From: an uncultured Acetatifactor sp.
GTDB lineage: Bacteria > Bacillota > Clostridia > Lachnospirales > Lachnospiraceae
Reading direction: 5' to 3'
NCBI GenBank assembly: GCA_910577185.1
Contig: CAJTLR010000001.1
Span: forward strand, 17,440 to 81,439
DNA length: 64,000 nt
Below the pieces are notes generated by a model. That model was given only the letters and a program-made list of their open reading frames with translations. It did no database searches and was not told the origin of the DNA. How positions within the stretch are numbered: the first letter of the stretch is position 1; the number at the start of each line of letters is the position of its first letter. This document shows positions 26,536-36,052 of the stretch, in pieces. A program made the position numbers and the translations under genes.

Positions 26536-26635
26536 TTTAGGAAGCCGGGGATGAAGAAGGTGTAAGGGGAAGATGACTAAACCAGAGATTTAAAAAACTG
26601 AACTAAACTTACAGATATAAAAGGAGTATGGCAAA

Positions 26636-27799
26636 ATGAACTATGAAAATTTATATGGAAAAAAGATAAGGGGTGGAATAAGGTGGATTCATAAAACCAT
26701 CGAGAGGCTGGAAAATGAGCTGTGCCTGGAGCGGTATGGATATAAAGTATATTCTCAAAACGATGAAGACGGAATTATTGAAGAAATATTTTCCAGAATA
26801 GGTACAACCAATAAATATTTTATTGAATTTGGAGTGCAAAATGGTTTGGAGAGCAACACACATTATTTGTTACATAAAGGCTGGCAGGGATTATGGATTG
26901 AAGGAAGCAGCTTATATTGTTCTGAAATACAATATCGCTTCCGGCCTGTAATAGAGAATAAAAAACTGTGTATCACAAACGCGTTTATAACCCGTGATAA
27001 CATTAATCATTTGATTGGGGAGAATGTGCGGGGAGAAATTGATTTATTAAGCATAGACATTGACGGAAATGATTATCATGTATGGAAAGCCATTGATGTA
27101 ATCAATCCAAGAGTAGTTGTAATTGAATATAATGCTAAATTTACCCCGGATGTGGAGTGGGTAATGGGGTATTGCGAAAACCATGTGTGGAAATGTGACG
27201 ACTGGCATGGCGCATCCTTGAAAGCACTGGAGAATCTGGGCAGAGAAAAGGGATATCAATTAGTAGGGACTAATATTAGCGGCTCCAATGCTTTTTTTGT
27301 CAGAAATGATTTGACGGGGAACTTGTTTTATTTGCCGGCAACTGCTGAGGAATTGTATTCGCCAATGGGCAATGGATGGGGGCATATTTGCGGAGGACAT
27401 AAGAACAACTACTGTCTGGCAGATCAAAAAGAAGGATTCGGCATTGGGGAATTGATGAAGGAGGGCAGGAAAGATGGTGTCAATTCTCAATGGAACACTC
27501 TTTTTCAGGCTAATAAATATGTTATCTTATATGGAACCGGGACAGATGCTGAAGGGATTTATGAAGAGTTGTCTGATGATGCCAGAAGAAAGGTGTTATT
27601 TTGTGATGCCAGGGCAAAACAGGGAGAATACATTTTCCAGGGAAAAGTAGTGATGAATCCGGATGTACTGCTGGATATCACCAGAGAATTTCCGATTCTG
27701 ATTACATCGAGTCAATACCATAAGGAAATAGAAGAAAGCCTGCTGGCGAAAGGAATTAAGAAAGAACGGATTCAGATTAACAAAAACAGTTATAAATAA
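26636..27799 (+). CDS. FkbM-like methyltransferase-family protein with C-terminal Rossmann module
   Basis: 387 residues. The central domain has YFIEFGVQNGLESNTHYL, GLWIEGS and LLSIDIDGNDYHVWKAI, matching the SAM-binding strand, acidic loop and D-x-D-G region of FkbM-related methyltransferases. Residues 293-387 (from about 27511) are the repeated module (YVILYGTGTDAEGIYEEL, KVLFCDARAK). A strong AAAAGGAG site precedes ATG 26636. The next gene is a second FkbM-type protein carrying the module at the opposite end, so the pair may methylate two positions of the glycan. Confidence 0.75.
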   Translation: MNYENLYGKKIRGGIRWIHKTIERLENELCLERYGYKVYSQNDEDGIIEEIFSRIGTTNKYFIEFGVQNGLESNTHYLLHKGWQGLWIEGSSLYCSEIQYRFRPVIENKKLCITNAFITRDNINHLIGENVRGEIDLLSIDIDGNDYHVWKAIDVINPRVVVIEYNAKFTPDVEWVMGYCENHVWKCDDWHGASLKALENLGREKGYQLVGTNISGSNAFFVRNDLTGNLFYLPATAEELYSPMGNGWGHICGGHKNNYCLADQKEGFGIGELMKEGRKDGVNSQWNTLFQANKYVILYGTGTDAEGIYEELSDDARRKVLFCDARAKQGEYIFQGKVVMNPDVLLDITREFPILITSSQYHKEIEESLLAKGIKKERIQINKNSYK

Positions 27800-27829
27800 G
27801 CATTTTTTGAAGAAGGAGAAGGAAAATAA

Positions 27830-28897
27830 ATGAATCCGGAATTTAAGACATTAGATCAAATGATCAGGCGTGTTGTAAAGAAATATAACTCGTTTATTAT
27901 CTGCCCATTTGGTGACTGCGGAATGAAAACGAAGGAGATATTGAACAAACGATATGGAATACAGGAAACCGCCATATTGGATAATGGTCTGGCAGACTAT
28001 AATCCGCAGATTTTCAAAGTGAACCGTTTATGTGAAATGGACACGCGTGGCGCCGTAATTCTTCTGAATACCATGGACAGGAAAATAAATAATCTGCTGT
28101 TCAGGCAAATCAGGGAAATTGACGCAAAGGTTTCAATTGCAAATGTACAGGATGAACTTGTAGTGTGGGATTGTCCTGAAAAAGCCAGATGGTTCAGGCA
28201 TCTGAAACAACTGTTATCAGTAAAAGAAGTGAAGGGAATTCCCCTGGTTAGAATCGGTCGTGATTATGATGGCGGATATATTATGCCGGATGATTTTAAC
28301 AGTACGTTAAGGGCATATAGTTTCGGAATCAGTAATGATGTATCCTGGGATAAAGACATTGCGTCCAGAGGGATAGAAGTATTTATGTATGATCCCACCA
28401 TTCCATGTCTGCCGGAAGAAAACAGTCATTTTCATTTTTATAAAAAAGGGATATCAGGAAAAGACATTCCGGAGGAAGATTTATTTTCCATGGAAACGAT
28501 TCTTGACTGGAATGGTGACAGCAATAACCGTAACCTGATTTTGAAAATGGATGTAGAAGGGGCGGAGTGGGAATTTTTAGAGGATGTTTCTTCAGAAGTG
28601 TTAGGTCAATTTATACAAATGACCTTTGAGTGGCATGATGTGGTAAATATTCCCAGTACTTTGCTGCGGAAAATCATTGAAAAAATAAATTGTACACACC
28701 AGGTAGTATGGCTTCACGGAAATAATTGCGCTGCTGCAGTAAGAGGCGGAGAAATTTTGATGCCGTTTGCATTAGAAATAACATTTGTGAGAAAAGAAGA
28801 CTATGAATTTACAAAAAGTGAATCTGTTTATCCTCTTAGCATTGATATGCCTAACAATCCCAATAAACCGGATCATATTTTGGGGAATTGGGGATAA
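27830..28897 (+). CDS. FkbM-family methyltransferase with N-terminal Rossmann-like module
   Basis: 355 residues. The first 105 are a divergent copy of the repeated module (FIICPFGDCGMKTKEIL, ETAILDNGL, GAVILLNTMD), where the usual glycine-rich loop is altered. The rest is a methyltransferase: VRIGRDYDGGYIMPDD, YSFGISNDVSWDKDIA, LILKMDVEGAEWEFLEDV and FEWHDV. The DVEGAE motif is the FkbM signature. The module call here is less certain than elsewhere because the GxGxxG pattern is degenerate. Confidence 0.75.
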   Translation: MNPEFKTLDQMIRRVVKKYNSFIICPFGDCGMKTKEILNKRYGIQETAILDNGLADYNPQIFKVNRLCEMDTRGAVILLNTMDRKINNLLFRQIREIDAKVSIANVQDELVVWDCPEKARWFRHLKQLLSVKEVKGIPLVRIGRDYDGGYIMPDDFNSTLRAYSFGISNDVSWDKDIASRGIEVFMYDPTIPCLPEENSHFHFYKKGISGKDIPEEDLFSMETILDWNGDSNNRNLILKMDVEGAEWEFLEDVSSEVLGQFIQMTFEWHDVVNIPSTLLRKIIEKINCTHQVVWLHGNNCAAAVRGGEILMPFALEITFVRKEDYEFTKSESVYPLSIDMPNNPNKPDHILGNWG

Positions 28898-29049
28898 ATT
28901 GTCTCTATGTGTGAGACATGGCAGTTCATGCTGTGCATGGAAAGCATAGTAGATGAAACCGTTATTTTGCAGATGCCAAGTGAGTCCGTGGCAATCAGGG
29001 GTCTTGAAAGCCGGAACAGAGGATTCTTTAACATGGGAAGGAGCACTAA

Positions 29050-31275
29050 GTGGTATATACATTTGACATTTTCGACACATTAATCACCCGGACAACGGCG
29101 CAGCCGGAGGGTATTTTTATGATTATGCAGGAAATGCTGGACCGGGACGACCGCTTTACAAAGCTTCCTTCCCATTTTAAGAGACATTTCCGTGATTTTA
29201 GAATGGATGCGGAATCGGAGGCGCATCGAAGGGCCGCAAACATGGGAAGGGAAGACGTAACCCTGGAAATGATATATGCGCAGATGGCCTATATGAATTA
29301 TCTGCCCAGAGAGACCGTGCAGTGGCTGATGGAATTAGAACTTGCGGCAGAGGCAGAAAACAGCATACCAATTCCTGACAATATCAACAGGCTGAAAAGC
29401 CTGAAAGAGGAGAATGAAATCTATCTTTTGTCAGACATGTATCTTCCAGGGGAGCATATCCGCCAAATGCTGGTGGCAGCGGATGGGGTATTCAGGGACA
29501 TTCCCATCCTGGTTTCCGGGGAAATCGGAAAAAATAAAAGCAGTGGAAAGCTGTATGCCTATTTTCTGGAAAAATACGGAATCGACAGCCGAAAATGGGT
29601 ACATATCGGAGATAATCCGAAATCGGACGGCGTTATGGCAGTCAGGGCAGGGGGCCGCAGTGAGCTGTATTCAGGATATGGATTTACGGAATTTGAGCGC
29701 AGACTGCTGAAGGAGCAGGGAAATCAGTATGCTGTCCAGTTCACCCTGGGCATGGTCAGGAAGGTAAAGGGAGATAAGCGGGAGAGTACCCGGGCAGAGC
29801 AGGTGGGAATGTCTGTTGGGGGACCGGTTTTGTTCGGGTATGTGTTATGGGTACTGCAGGAGGCATTGCGGCAGGGGATACAGACTCTGTTTTTTGTGGC
29901 CAGGGACGGGTATTTGCTGAAGAAAATGGCAGATCTCATCATCCGGAGCCGGAAAATGGCTTTGCAGACCCGTTATTTATACGGCTCCCGGTATGTATGG
30001 AGAATCGCGGCTGCCGCAGCCGACAGGGACAGGTTCAGGGACTGGGTGCAGAAATACGCTTCGTTCTCAACCCTTGCCGAGCTGGTGGAAGAACTGCATC
30101 TGGAGGCAGAGGAGCTGGCAGATTATTTCCCCAAATTGCTGCAGGCAGACGGAAGAGTGTTATCTGCCAGGGAAAAGCTTCTGATCAAGGAAATTCTGAA
30201 AACAGAGGAATCGCTTTTCCGGACAGTGGCTTTGAAGCAGTCAAAGGACAGGGCAGAGGCTGTGGCATATTTGCGTCAGGAGCTTGCCTCTGCGGAGGGC
30301 AGGGCGGCATTTGTGGAGCTAAACGGAACAGGGCGTTCCCAATGCTCTATGCAGGCCCTGATAGCAGACTTTTACAAAGAACCGGTGATCAGTTTTTTCT
30401 ATGCAATGACAAATGCCGTTGACATTCAGACGGACAACAATGTTTTCTATAAATATACTTACAAAAGGCTGCGGATAGACACTGTCATAGAGATGCTCAC
30501 GCGGGCTCCCCACGGGCAGACCATAGGATACCGTGAAGAAAATGGAAGATGGAATCCCGTTCTGGATGCCTCTGCCAGAGAATATCCGGAGGAACAGGTG
30601 TATGAGGAATACATAAAAGGTGTGCTGGCATTCACCCGGGAGGCCTGCGGCCATTGCCGGTGTCCGGGAGAGAAATTGTCAGAAGTTTCCTTAATGTATG
30701 CGGAACATATCTGCAGTGAACCGGAGCCGGAGGTACAGAAACTGATAGGCGATATTCCTTCCTCCGAGGAGGGGACGGGAACCGGGACAAAACTGTACGG
30801 GCCGGAACTGACAGACGGGCAGTTAAGGCAGATTTTTCTGTATCATGTGCCGGTGCAGGAATGCTATCCGGGGATACGGCTGGATTTCTCCCTTCTGCGC
30901 CTGACGCCTGAACAGAAAAAAACAATGGCGTATTATCAGATGCTAAACCCCGCCGGGCAGGTTCCGGCCGGCAAAAAAAGCCGGGATGATACCCTGGAAA
31001 TAACAGGGAAAATTGTATTATACGGGGCGGGCAAAAGAGGGCAGGACTTATACAGGGAGATTCGGAAAAACGAAAATGCCTGTGTTGTATTATGGGTTGA
31101 TAAAAATTATAAAAACTGCGGGCACAGGGAGATGGAGATTTCCCCGCCGGACAGAATTCTGGAAGTTTCGTATGACTATTTATGGATAGGGGTAGCCGAT
31201 CTTGAAATCGTGAAAGGCATCAGAGAGGACCTGATCAGTCTGGGCGTCCCGGCGGTTAAGATACTGTGGAACTAA
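29050..31275 (+). CDS. HAD-like multidomain protein (COG5610-like) with C-terminal Rossmann module, paralogue 1
   Basis: 741 residues from GTG 29050, with GGAAGGAG upstream. Residues 1-230 are HAD-like: FDIFDTLITR, LLSDMYLPG and HIGDNPKSDG. In motif I the usual second aspartate, two residues after the nucleophile, is phenylalanine, so simple phosphatase chemistry is doubtful. A middle domain holds LFFVARDGYLLKKMAD and YLYGSRYVWR, which I recognise only as a recurrent glycan-locus domain. The last 90 residues (from about 31006) are the module: KIVLYGAGKRGQDLY, VLWVDKNYKN. A paralogue of the same architecture is at 41654. Confidence 0.78.
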   Translation: MVYTFDIFDTLITRTTAQPEGIFMIMQEMLDRDDRFTKLPSHFKRHFRDFRMDAESEAHRRAANMGREDVTLEMIYAQMAYMNYLPRETVQWLMELELAAEAENSIPIPDNINRLKSLKEENEIYLLSDMYLPGEHIRQMLVAADGVFRDIPILVSGEIGKNKSSGKLYAYFLEKYGIDSRKWVHIGDNPKSDGVMAVRAGGRSELYSGYGFTEFERRLLKEQGNQYAVQFTLGMVRKVKGDKRESTRAEQVGMSVGGPVLFGYVLWVLQEALRQGIQTLFFVARDGYLLKKMADLIIRSRKMALQTRYLYGSRYVWRIAAAAADRDRFRDWVQKYASFSTLAELVEELHLEAEELADYFPKLLQADGRVLSAREKLLIKEILKTEESLFRTVALKQSKDRAEAVAYLRQELASAEGRAAFVELNGTGRSQCSMQALIADFYKEPVISFFYAMTNAVDIQTDNNVFYKYTYKRLRIDTVIEMLTRAPHGQTIGYREENGRWNPVLDASAREYPEEQVYEEYIKGVLAFTREACGHCRCPGEKLSEVSLMYAEHICSEPEPEVQKLIGDIPSSEEGTGTGTKLYGPELTDGQLRQIFLYHVPVQECYPGIRLDFSLLRLTPEQKKTMAYYQMLNPAGQVPAGKKSRDDTLEITGKIVLYGAGKRGQDLYREIRKNENACVVLWVDKNYKNCGHREMEISPPDRILEVSYDYLWIGVADLEIVKGIREDLISLGVPAVKILWN

Positions 31276-31304
31276 ACAGCCGCGTAACTTGCTGCACCAC
31301 CATG

Positions 31305-31352
31305 CATAAAAGTCCGGGGGTTTTGCTGCGGTAATGCTGGGGGACTTTTATG
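31305..31352 (+). repeat. Perfect 11-bp inverted repeat in the 31276-31409 gap
   Basis: CATAAAAGTCC at 31305-31315 is perfectly complementary to GGACTTTTATG at 31342-31352, leaving a 26-base G-rich loop. No run of T follows on either side, so it is not a standard intrinsic terminator. It separates the HAD-like gene from the inositol-monophosphatase operon and could be an operator, an attenuator or an mRNA-end structure. Confidence 0.5.
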
Positions 31353-31409
31353 GGAAAAGGGGAACATAAGATCCGGACTGTAATATATTTTCGGAAGGAA
31401 TGAAGCGGG

Positions 31410-32228
31410 ATGAAAATGGAAAGGTATCAGAATGAACTGGAATATGCCATAAAAGCGGCTGTCCAGGCAGGTGAAGTGCTGAAAAAAGAGAAACTTGCAG
31501 AGGTAGACGCTGCAGATGGCAGGGATATCAAACTGGTTATGGACAGGAAGAGCGAAGCTGTCATAATGGAATGCCTGGAAGAAACGGGGATTCCGGTTCT
31601 CTCCGAAGAATGCGGATTCCGGGGCGGTTCGGAAGAAAATCTGAAAAAGGGAAAACTGTGGATTATAGATCCGCTGGATGGCTCTGCAAATTATTGGAAG
31701 GGCATGCGGGAACTGGCCTGCGTATCAGTGGCACTGTGGGAGAATGGGAAACCGGTTCTCGGGGTGGTCAATCGCTTTTACTGTGACGAATTGTTTTCCG
31801 GCGTGGCAGGGGCAGGGGCGTGGCTGAATGGCAGTCAGATTATGGTTTCGGGTGTGGAGCAGCCGTCCGGGGGTGTTCTTGCATCAGGATTTCCGCTGAA
31901 ACGCAGCTATGAAGGCGCCGATCTGGAAAGATTTATTAAATGGACCCAGAATTTTAAAAAGATCCGTATGCTGGGAGCAGCGGCGCTTATGGGAACCTTT
32001 GTGGCCTGCGGAAGAGTGGATGCCTACATGGAAGAGTCAATTATGCTGTGGGACATTGCGGCCGCGGCGGCTATTGTTCTGGGAGCCGGAGGGGCATTAG
32101 AGTTGGAACTGAGGGAAGCGTTTCAGTGTGTGTGCGGAATGTATGCCAGTGAAGCGCTGCGGACCCGTGCGGCAGAAATGGCAGGCACTGCGGTGCAGGA
32201 AGAAAGTGTAAGTGGAAAGCTATGTTGA
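31410..32228 (+). CDS. Inositol-monophosphatase-family phosphatase
   Basis: 272 residues. Lithium-sensitive phosphatase superfamily (IMPase/CysQ/FBPase). The metal-binding motif is IDPLDGSANYWKG, with Asp87 and Asp90, the glutamate is in VLSEECGF, and the closing motif is MLWDIAAAA (Trp214-Asp215). It could dephosphorylate inositol phosphate, a sugar phosphate or 3'-phosphoadenosine phosphate. The adjacent methyltransferase and Gfo/Idh oxidoreductase make a cyclitol or sugar substrate plausible. It overlaps the next gene by seven bases. Confidence 0.86.
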   Translation: MKMERYQNELEYAIKAAVQAGEVLKKEKLAEVDAADGRDIKLVMDRKSEAVIMECLEETGIPVLSEECGFRGGSEENLKKGKLWIIDPLDGSANYWKGMRELACVSVALWENGKPVLGVVNRFYCDELFSGVAGAGAWLNGSQIMVSGVEQPSGGVLASGFPLKRSYEGADLERFIKWTQNFKKIRMLGAAALMGTFVACGRVDAYMEESIMLWDIAAAAAIVLGAGGALELELREAFQCVCGMYASEALRTRAAEMAGTAVQEESVSGKLC

Positions 32229-33253
32229 GATCATTTCATTATTATGAACCGGAGGAAGAGAACCGGATTAGGAAAGAGATGAAAGATTCGGCGCTCTTTG
32301 AAAGAGAGATAGAGACTGCCGGAAAGTTTGCAAAAGCACAGAAACAGTGCGGCGGCAGGAGGCAGGCTGCAGATGTCTGTCCCATATGCAGGAGCAGAAA
32401 TATTGCGCCGTTTTATGAGAAATGGGGCGTACAGTATTTCCGGTGTGACATTTGTTACAGTGTATTTGCGGACGTAGATACAGAAACAGAGGAAAAGTAC
32501 AGGTGTTTTCCGGAACTGGTACAGATCAGGACTTCCGCGGAATATCAGGAAAAAGCCGCATACAGCCGCAGACAGATGTGGAATGAGCTGCTGGACTGGC
32601 TGAAATTCCGAACTTATCGATACCTTGGGAAAAATACCGGGCTGAGGATTCTGGATTATGGAAACAGATATCAGGGCCTGATAGATCTGATCCAGAAGTC
32701 CGATCTGTGCGGAAGCTATGAACTGAGAAATTCCATTTTGTCTGCGCAGCAAAATGATACGGAAAAGAATACGGCCCCTGCGGATGTGGTTTTGTGTCTG
32801 GATGATATTCAGCATGAAACGGATCCGGTTTCCTTCCTGAAAGAGGTGAAACAGAGTTTGTCACCGGAGGGCTTATTGTTCCTCAGCACCAGGGTGGGCG
32901 GCGGTTTTGACATTCTCACATTGCGGGAGAACAATAGAAATGTATTCCCCTATGAACATATCATGATGCCGTCCAAGGAAGGGATCCGGATTTTGCTGGA
33001 GGCGGCGGGATATGAGATGCTGGAGATTACCACACCCGGAACCTTTGACTGGAACTATGTAAAGGCCAATAAAAAGGGACTGTCGGAGGGCGAGTACTTC
33101 CTGCGGTATTTTATGGACACGGCGACAACTGGCATGGAAGCGGAATTTCAGCGATTTTTGCAGCAAAGCGGCTTAAGTTCTTATGCGCAGGTGGTGGCGG
33201 GACCGGTAGCGTCTTCTGCCCCGGGCGAAGGCGCTCACAGAGGGTTACTATGA
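32222..33253 (+). CDS. Zinc-ribbon class I SAM methyltransferase
   Basis: 343 residues. An N-terminal zinc ribbon (CPICRSRNIAPFY, then CDICYSVF) is followed by a divergent methyltransferase core: LRILDYGNRYQG in place of the usual GxGxG loop, VVLCLDDIQHETDPVSFL and a LSPEGLLFLSTRVGGG strand. The pattern resembles sugar C-methyltransferases and related enzymes with an N-terminal zinc ribbon. The SAM loop is unusual enough that catalytic activity should be regarded as probable, not certain. It is coupled to genes on both sides by short overlaps. Confidence 0.72.
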   Translation: MLRSFHYYEPEEENRIRKEMKDSALFEREIETAGKFAKAQKQCGGRRQAADVCPICRSRNIAPFYEKWGVQYFRCDICYSVFADVDTETEEKYRCFPELVQIRTSAEYQEKAAYSRRQMWNELLDWLKFRTYRYLGKNTGLRILDYGNRYQGLIDLIQKSDLCGSYELRNSILSAQQNDTEKNTAPADVVLCLDDIQHETDPVSFLKEVKQSLSPEGLLFLSTRVGGGFDILTLRENNRNVFPYEHIMMPSKEGIRILLEAAGYEMLEITTPGTFDWNYVKANKKGLSEGEYFLRYFMDTATTGMEAEFQRFLQQSGLSSYAQVVAGPVASSAPGEGAHRGLL

Positions 33254-34260
33254 AAAAAATGAAAGTGGTTATTGTGGGAATGGGACGGATGGGGCAGACA
33301 CGTTATGAGGCCATGAAGCGTCACGGCGGGTATGAGATTCTGGCCATATGTGATTGTGATAAAGACAGCCTTGCCTCTTATCCGGAAGCGGGATATGCAG
33401 ACTGGAAAGTCTGTATAGATGAAAACCGGCCGGAGGGAGTGGTGGTCTGCACCATCAATGAGGTCATACCGGAAGTGGTCTGTTACGCGCTGGAACAGGG
33501 GATGGCAGTATTTTCCGAGAAGCCTCCAGGAAAGACGCTGGAGGATGCCCTGCGGATGCAGCGGGTCCAGGCCCAGACCGGAAGTCTGTTAAAATTCGGA
33601 TTTAATCACAGGGTGCATCATTCCGTGATAGAGGCAAAGGCATTGATTGAGTCGGGAATTCTGGGTCATGTGGTCTGTGTGCGGGGGGTCTACGGAAAAG
33701 CGGGAAGCCGCAATTTTGAGAAGGAATGGAGAAATAACCCGGCGCTGTCGGGCGGGGGCATTCTGCTGGACCAGGGAATTCACATGATAGACTTAATTTG
33801 TTATCTTACGGGGAGCGACCTGCATGTAAGGAGCAGCCACGTGGATAATCTGGTCTGGAAGGAGATGGAAACGGAGGATTCCGCCCTGGCCATTATGGAA
33901 ACGGACAAAGGGCAGCTGGTATCTTTTCATTCCAGCGCGGTTCAATGGAAGCATAAATTTGACATGGATATTATCTGTACCAACGGTTACATTGCTTTGA
34001 ACGGGCTTCTGACTTCCACACATAGTTATGGGACGGAGAGTATTACTTATTATAAGAAGGATCTGGAGATGGAGACGGGAAGGCTTGGGAAGCCCAGAGA
34101 ATATACCATGTGTTTCGATGAAGATTTTTCATGGGATATTGAAATGCGGGAATTTTACGACGCGGTGGTATGCGGCAAAGAGATCACGAACGGAAGGCCG
34201 GAAGACGCGGTGAGGGTAATGCGGATTATCCGGCAGATTTATGAATGGGGAAAGCGGTAG
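33250..34260 (+). CDS. Gfo/Idh/MocA-family oxidoreductase
   Basis: 336 residues. NAD(P)-dependent sugar or cyclitol dehydrogenase. The N-terminal Rossmann loop is IVGMGRMGQTRYEAM, the diagnostic E-K-P is at 90-92 (FSEKPPGKTL), and the catalytic region is GGGILLDQGIHMIDLICYL, with the conserved Asp and His. It overlaps the methyltransferase (ATGA). With the IMPase it could form a small pathway from a sugar phosphate or inositol phosphate to an oxidised or epimerised sugar. Confidence 0.9.
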   Translation: MKKMKVVIVGMGRMGQTRYEAMKRHGGYEILAICDCDKDSLASYPEAGYADWKVCIDENRPEGVVVCTINEVIPEVVCYALEQGMAVFSEKPPGKTLEDALRMQRVQAQTGSLLKFGFNHRVHHSVIEAKALIESGILGHVVCVRGVYGKAGSRNFEKEWRNNPALSGGGILLDQGIHMIDLICYLTGSDLHVRSSHVDNLVWKEMETEDSALAIMETDKGQLVSFHSSAVQWKHKFDMDIICTNGYIALNGLLTSTHSYGTESITYYKKDLEMETGRLGKPREYTMCFDEDFSWDIEMREFYDAVVCGKEITNGRPEDAVRVMRIIRQIYEWGKR

Positions 34261-34308
34261 TCCGGGAGAAGCCTGAAACTTTTATGATGGGAACGGGATA
34301 GGGGAAGT

Positions 34309-35982
34309 ATGGGAGAAAGCGTGGATAACAGGAAAATAGTCATCTGGGGAACCGGAAAGATAGCGGAGAGATTTTGCGCACAGATACAGGAAGCGGATAT
34401 CTGCTGCTTTGTGGACAACAATAAGGATCGGATGGGGAAAATGTTTCATCATCGTGAAATCATGGATCCGGAAAGGCTAAAAGGGAGGAAAGAAGCGTAT
34501 TTTGTTATCATTGCCTCCTCCTATTACACGGATATCTGCCGGCAGCTGTGTTCCTATGGGTATTGCGAATGGAAGGATTTCGTATCTTATTCCCATGTGA
34601 AAAACCTGAGGGAGGCATATGAGACCGAACTGCTGGAAAATATCAGGCGTTTTCGGGAAAAGGGGTTTTACGGCAGGGTTTTGCTGTTCTTTTACCTGAC
34701 CGAATACGGCGCAAAGGAAAAAGGGCTGGGGGCTTTTTTTGAGAAACTGCATGAGAGTCTGCAGAATAAACTGCTTTTTATGCAGGAGACCGCTGAGCTG
34801 GGAGAAGAGAAAACCAGGGCCTTTCTGGATGTACCCTGCTGGGGCGTGCCCCGCATACTGGGAAGGGATCACCATGCCTGCCAGGGGTTTTATTTCATCC
34901 GGGATGGCCGGCCGGTTCGCGGGGAATATGCCTCGGAAGAACAGATAGGGAAAATTACGGCTGACAGGGAACTGAACATCCTGGCCCGGGGACTCAGGCT
35001 GAAGTATCCGCAAATGGCAGAATCATTTGAGTATCTGATAACGGATTTGGCCGTGCGCTATGTAGAGGAACTGATCGACTGTGCACATCCCAAAGCCGTC
35101 ATCTTATGGAATGAATTTTATGCGATGCACGGCATCATCTGCCGGGTCTGTATGCGGAAAAAAGTTCCGGTCAGGTATATTGAATTCGGCAATATCCCCG
35201 GAACCATCCAGTTTGACGCCATGGGGCAGATGGGAGAAAGCTGGATTGCGCGCAGGCCGGAACAATTTCTGGGACAGCCGGTGGGAGAGGATGATCTTGC
35301 GGAGGCAGAGAGAGTATGGAAGTTTCTGTATGAAAGCAGATTAAACCGCAAGGAACAGCCGGACATCGATATACGGACCCAGCTGGGCGCCGGATTAGAA
35401 CCGGGGAAGCCTGTGATTGTCTATGCAGGGCAGAACGATTTTGAATCAGGGATACAGCCCTATACGGAAAAGACAAGGGAGTTTCATTCGCCCGCCTTTT
35501 GCTCCAGCAATGAAGCCGCGCTTTATCTGTACGGACTGTGCAGGAGGAGGGGCTGGAATTTTATTTATAAACCGCATCCCATTTTAATTGACAACGGGCA
35601 GGAATTTACACAGTTTCCGGAAGGACTGATCATTCTGAAGAGCGGGGATATCAATGTGGTGGCGGATATGGCGGATGTGCTGGTGACGATTCTGTCCACC
35701 ACGGCGTATGTTTCCCTGGTCCGCGGAAAAGCCACGCTGATGCTGGGGTACACGCAGCTAAGGGGACAGGGATGCACTTATGAAGCATTTGAAAGGGATA
35801 TGGTGGAAGGGCAGCTGGAAAGGGCCCTGCAGTATGGATTTTGCCGGGAGCAGAAGAGGGCATTCCTGAGACATCTGGCTTTGCTGAACAAATACTATTT
35901 ATACCGGAATGTAGGGGAATGTTTTCCGGGAATTTCATATGGAAGAGAGCTGGAGGATTTTTCGCTGAGTCTGGTCCGTTAG
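34309..35982 (+). CDS. Capsule-type glycosyltransferase with N-terminal Rossmann module
   Basis: 557 residues. The first 100 are the repeated module (KIVIWGTGKIAERFCAQI, CCFVDNNKDRMG, YFVIIASSYY). The remaining part has features of the capsule polysaccharide biosynthesis (KpsC/KpsS-like) group: AVILWNEFYAMHGIICRVC, VRYIEFGNIPGTIQFD, NFIYKPHP and ADVLVTILSTTAYVSLVRGK. The YKPHP segment is typical of that family. It may add a capsular sugar or cap. Acceptor and donor are unknown. RBS AGGGGAAG lies ahead of ATG 34309. Confidence 0.75.
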   Translation: MGESVDNRKIVIWGTGKIAERFCAQIQEADICCFVDNNKDRMGKMFHHREIMDPERLKGRKEAYFVIIASSYYTDICRQLCSYGYCEWKDFVSYSHVKNLREAYETELLENIRRFREKGFYGRVLLFFYLTEYGAKEKGLGAFFEKLHESLQNKLLFMQETAELGEEKTRAFLDVPCWGVPRILGRDHHACQGFYFIRDGRPVRGEYASEEQIGKITADRELNILARGLRLKYPQMAESFEYLITDLAVRYVEELIDCAHPKAVILWNEFYAMHGIICRVCMRKKVPVRYIEFGNIPGTIQFDAMGQMGESWIARRPEQFLGQPVGEDDLAEAERVWKFLYESRLNRKEQPDIDIRTQLGAGLEPGKPVIVYAGQNDFESGIQPYTEKTREFHSPAFCSSNEAALYLYGLCRRRGWNFIYKPHPILIDNGQEFTQFPEGLIILKSGDINVVADMADVLVTILSTTAYVSLVRGKATLMLGYTQLRGQGCTYEAFERDMVEGQLERALQYGFCREQKRAFLRHLALLNKYYLYRNVGECFPGISYGRELEDFSLSLVR

Positions 35983-36052
35983 ATTTCCCGCAGGTAAGGC
36001 GGGGTGACATGCCTTATGACGGAGGGCCCGGAACACAGGAGGAAGGTATCAT

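Noticed and set aside
28907..29095. Small frame across the gap 28898-29049 into the next gene
   Set aside because: It has 63 residues, no ribosome binding site, and most likely stays open by chance; the neighbouring HAD-like gene starts at GTG 29050 in another frame.
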